A stretch of 7,822 bases of DNA from an uncultured Lentisphaeria bacterium. GTDB lineage: Bacteria; Verrucomicrobiota; Lentisphaeria; JABSQK01; CAJWLW01. Every line of letters begins with the position of its first letter. The stretch's first letter is position 1. Shown piece by piece: positions 5,421 through 7,822 of the stretch. A program made the position numbers and the translations under genes. The notes beneath the pieces were generated by a model. The model ran no database searches and was not told the origin of the DNA. It saw only the letters and a program-made list of their open reading frames with translations. The stretch is from the NCBI GenBank assembly GCA_913042885.1, contig CAJWLW010000232.1, positions 1 through 7,822 of the forward strand, written 5' to 3'.

Positions 5421-7537
5421 CACCAGTCCCGCCAGTTCCCGAGCGGGCCGTCAAGCCCGTCGAAACACCGCTTGCACGCCGCCAGCGATTCATCGACCAT
5501 CAGCATCGTCAGATAGCCCTCGGCCGATGCCGGATCATTCGTGAACAACACGCCTTTGCTGATCTGGGTCTTACCCGTATCTGCCAGTTCAATCGGTGAT
5601 CGTGATTGCATTCCCGCCGCGAATTCTGCTAACTCCGCGAATCCTGCCGCAGCAATGTCTCGACGATTGAGAATCAACCAGACACCGACACGCCCCGTAC
5701 GCAGCCGCTTGTTCAGCTCGAGCGCCAGGCGCCCCATGGTGTAGCGCGGGTTGATCTCGATGATCGGTTTCAGTCGCACCTCGCCAGCGTGCCGATACAC
5801 CAGCCCATCGATCCCAAGCGGCATCGGCACGCTCGCCTCCACGGTGCCTGCGATCTTCGCAAAAATATCATCGAACAACCGATGCAGCAGCCGCGGCGTA
5901 TCGCGATATAGACCTCGAATGACATCGGTGTCCAAACCGTCGACAAAGCGGCCGATCACCGCTCCGCGATACTGGCCGCGGCCGTCGGTCAGGAGTCGTA
6001 CGATGCCATGGGAGCTTACCGAACTGTCGGGGCGAAGGTCGGCGTGCACCGAGAAATCCAACAGACCATCGAGCCACGGCTCGACCACGACGGCGCCCTG
6101 TGCCGCGAGGATGCGCTTCAGCCAGCCGCGTTGATTGTCATCGAGTTCAGTGCCATGAACCCGAACCGCATTCTGACCCGACGCGCCATAGATCGCCTTG
6201 ATCACCGCCACACCATAACCATCCGCCGCGATTGCTGCGATCTGCGCAATCACCGCATCGGCCGAGTCACATGCAACACCACAGACCTCGGGCGGACACA
6301 GCCAGTCATTGTCGCTCTGTGTCGCCAGCCAGTCACGCAGCAGCTTGGCGCTCCAGGCTTTCGAGAACAGCTCGACCGGCAGTTCGTCACCGATCGGCCG
6401 ACGCTGCGCTTCCAACTGCGAAAGCAAAGGCGCCAGGCAGGCTCGGCTGTCCGGGCTCCAGCCCCACGGCCGCAGCGACCCGATGCTGCGCTTCGCGAGC
6501 TGCTCGCAACCTTCGACAAACTCCGGAATGTCACAGCCGACCGCCTGCATCGATGCGAGAAACTCCGTACCCGGGCGTTGCGGCACAATCACCACATCAT
6601 CCTGCCTGGCCGCCAGCATCATCAGCGACGCCAAGTCCCCGGCGAGTTGTCGCACTGGCTTCGGCAGCTGCAATCCCGGCTTGCCGTACGCGATCTCCGC
6701 TTCGCACGCGGGGTTGAACAGGTAGACATCTGGCGTCCGTCCTTTCGAATGCGAATACACGCCGAGCTCTGAAATGAAGTCTTCCGGCAGCCCGGCACGT
6801 CGCCGGGCCTCGACCTGAAACCCGATGCCTTTTGCTCGGCTCGGAGTCAGCGGAAACCGGACGACGCGCCGGTACGCGTCCCAGTCGGATTCGTCCGCAT
6901 CGTGCCAGCGCCGAAACCATTTCAGGCCGTGCCCGACGTGGCCGATCTCGTCGATGTGGATGCGCTCGAGGATCTTCGATGTGCCGTCGTCGCCGAGCTC
7001 ATGGAACAGGTCGGCGTAGAAGCGCGAGTAGTCGAGGTTCGCCTGTTCGAAGGTGAGACTCATTTGCGACACGAACTCGAGCGGACTCCTCATTGGCGCC
7101 GTGCACTTCCAGAAAAAATCATTGACCGGGAAGGCACCGAATTCGAAGCCGAGCTGCTGCATCCGTTCGATGTACAATTCCGTGTGCACCTGCTCTTCGA
7201 TGAGCGTCTGTGCCACGCCATGGCGGAATTCCTTCGGCGCGTCCGGAAACTTCAACAGGCACAACGCCATCAACTCGACGGCGAGCAGCTCGTGATTGGC
7301 AAAGAAGTGAATCGCCAGGGCGCGATCTTCGTCTTCGTGCAGCGTCGTCGGGTTGGGAAATCCTGCGCGCGCCTCGCTCTGCCAGCGATCGAGGCTGAGC
7401 GTTTCCGGGCGACCCGGCACGCGCGGCGCTGGCACTGCCGCACCCGGCACCTCGTCGCACAGGGTCTTGGGCCGGCGCAGCTTGGTTGCCAGGTCCGCAG
7501 CGAACAGTACGTTGTGGGCGAACTCAGTCAGTTCCAT
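5417..7537 (-). CDS. DUF455 ferritin-like domain fused to an ATP-grasp-like domain
   Basis: A 706-residue two-part protein. Residues ~1-250 match DUF455, a ferritin-like/MiaE-related four-helix family. Probable diiron ligands appear in the expected order: E83 or E88 (NHELLAVELM), E115xxH118 (EEQVHTE), E164 (LTFEQANLDY) and E197xxH200 (HIDEIGHVGHG). Residues ~270-410 look like a pre-ATP-grasp segment (YLFNPACEAE, 272-281; RPWGWSPDS, 356-364; LFSKAWSAKLLR, 390-401). Residues ~425-620 carry ATP-grasp features: K447 followed by the Gly loop YGASGQN (450-456), a hinge VVVEPWLDG (483-491), and the Mg-binding strand IIEINPR (592-598). ATP-grasp enzymes typically join a carboxylate to an amine or thiol through an acyl phosphate; DUF455 chemistry is unknown. 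A combined oxidation/ligation role is inference. ATG 7535-7537 is preferred because no in-frame upstream start was found. The Shine-Dalgarno is weak. Cytosolic. Confidence 0.9.
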   Translation of the reverse strand: MELTEFAHNVLFAADLATKLRRPKTLCDEVPGAAVPAPRVPGRPETLSLDRWQSEARAGFPNPTTLHEDEDRALAIHFFANHELLAVELMALCLLKFPDAPKEFRHGVAQTLIEEQVHTELYIERMQQLGFEFGAFPVNDFFWKCTAPMRSPLEFVSQMSLTFEQANLDYSRFYADLFHELGDDGTSKILERIHIDEIGHVGHGLKWFRRWHDADESDWDAYRRVVRFPLTPSRAKGIGFQVEARRRAGLPEDFISELGVYSHSKGRTPDVYLFNPACEAEIAYGKPGLQLPKPVRQLAGDLASLMMLAARQDDVVIVPQRPGTEFLASMQAVGCDIPEFVEGCEQLAKRSIGSLRPWGWSPDSRACLAPLLSQLEAQRRPIGDELPVELFSKAWSAKLLRDWLATQSDNDWLCPPEVCGVACDSADAVIAQIAAIAADGYGVAVIKAIYGASGQNAVRVHGTELDDNQRGWLKRILAAQGAVVVEPWLDGLLDFSVHADLRPDSSVSSHGIVRLLTDGRGQYRGAVIGRFVDGLDTDVIRGLYRDTPRLLHRLFDDIFAKIAGTVEASVPMPLGIDGLVYRHAGEVRLKPIIEINPRYTMGRLALELNKRLRTGRVGVWLILNRRDIAAAGFAELAEFAAGMQSRSPIELADTGKTQISKGVLFTNDPASAEGYLTMLMVDESLAACKRCFDGLDGPLGNWRDWC

Positions 7538-7737
7538 AGCATAAAGGTAGCACTCACATTGATTGCCAGGCGCCGTGCATCAGTAATTTTTAAGCGTGAC
7601 CCACGCGGTCCGTTCAATGCGAACTACAGCCATCAATAGCATGTGTGCGGAGTCGCAGGCGGCACGCTGGACCTCGGCGAGTAAACGGATACCGCAACGT
7701 TCTCCGAATGAGCATCCCCCACCCCGCTGCGCACAAG
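7538..7737. other. Gene-free stretch upstream of the tRNA-Ser promoter
   Basis: No convincing coding frame is seen here. It separates the divergent 706-aa gene from the tRNA gene. The only structure noted is the inverted repeat at 7594-7606 and one copy of a 10-bp direct repeat TCCCCCACCC (7715-7724; the second copy at 7743-7752 lies in the tRNA promoter). Confidence 0.5.
7588..7617 (-). promoter_or_regulatory. Weak promoter candidate with internal inverted repeat, upstream of the 706-aa gene
   Basis: On minus, TTGAAC (7617-7612) and TTAAAA (7593-7588) are 18 bp apart, about 50 bp before the start codon. The spacer contains the inverted repeat GCGTG-acc-CACGC (7594-7606), which could be an operator. 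The -10 match is only 3/6, so this is tentative. Confidence 0.22.
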
Positions 7738-7766
7738 TTGATTCCCCCACCCATCTCAACTAATGT
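7738..7766 (+). promoter_or_regulatory. Promoter candidate for tRNA-Ser
   Basis: TTGATT (7738-7743, 4/6) and TAATGT (7761-7766, 3/6) have a 17-bp spacer, ending 12 nt before the mature tRNA 5' end. The sequence just after the -10 (ACGCG) is GC-rich, like discriminators of stringently controlled stable RNA promoters. The placement supports the call more than the element quality does. Confidence 0.42.
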
Positions 7767-7778
7767 ACGCGTTCATAC

Positions 7779-7822
7779 GGAGGGATGGCTGAGCGGTTGA
7801 AGGCTCTGGTCTTGAAAACCAG
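7779..7822 (+). tRNA. tRNA-Ser(UGA), 5' part, cut by window end
   Basis: The 5' acceptor strand GGAGGGA (7779-7785) is followed by TG, the D-arm GCTGAGCGGTTGAAGGC (7788-7804), and an anticodon arm with stem CTGGT (7806-7810) and ACCAG (7818-7822) around the loop CTTGAAA (7811-7817). The anticodon TGA is at 7813-7815 and reads UCA-type serine codons. The D-arm and anticodon arm are nearly identical to those of E. coli tRNA-Ser(UGA). The long variable arm, T-arm and 3' acceptor strand lie outside the window. Confidence 0.93.

Noticed and set aside
4747..5493. Open minus-strand frame of 248 codons
   Set aside because: It is antisense to the EboB-like gene, whose metal ligands are all intact, and it runs into the 3' end of the 706-aa gene. 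The translation shows no family signature.
6902..7639. Open plus-strand frame of 245 codons
   Set aside because: It is antisense to the DUF455 domain, where the E/ExxH ligands fix the real frame.
7641..7763. 40-codon plus-strand frame upstream of tRNA-Ser
   Set aside because: It has no Shine-Dalgarno, a Pro/Ser/Arg-rich composition, and overlaps the likely tRNA promoter.
1..7822. Search by eye for CRISPR repeats, transposase genes or terminal inverted repeats
   Set aside because: No regularly spaced repeats and no transposase or integrase motifs were seen in any frame.

Overview
The window looks bacterial, moderately GC-rich, and most likely from a proteobacterium (a gammaproteobacterial lineage is my best guess). 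The guess rests on RlmH, the small FmdB-like family and the general style of the genes. No taxonomic marker is complete enough to fix the lineage.

Layout from left to right. (1) Positions 1-2795, minus strand, cut by the window edge: a very large protein with two homologous multi-pass membrane halves, a spermidine-synthase-fold domain whose catalytic motif is atypical, and a C-terminal TPR tail. (2) A 245-bp divergent intergenic region, then a small FmdB-like protein on plus (3041-3292). (3) A short convergent gap with a hairpin, then a minus-strand pair whose ends overlap by 8 bp: rlmH (3725-4210) and a gamma-glutamylcyclotransferase-like gene (3328-3732). (4) A divergent promoter region carrying a good sigma70-type promoter, leading into a plus-strand pair: an unrecognised 78-aa protein (4300-4536) and an EboB-like TatD-family metal-dependent hydrolase (4591-5406). 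(5) Only 10 bp after that, converging on minus, a 706-aa two-part protein (5417-7537): an N-terminal DUF455 ferritin-like domain and a C-terminal ATP-grasp-like domain. (6) A 241-bp gene-free stretch, then the 5' half of a tRNA-Ser(UGA) gene on plus, cut by the window end.

No mobile element, CRISPR array or clear horizontal-transfer boundary is visible. RlmH and tRNA-Ser are core translation genes. The others are accessory or poorly characterised enzymes. The most unusual items are the DUF455/ATP-grasp fusion, in which a probable diiron centre and a probable ATP-dependent ligase share one chain, and the EboB-like hydrolase paired with a small unknown protein without other ebo genes in view. 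I see no pathway that joins all the genes; the window reads as several short independent transcription units.
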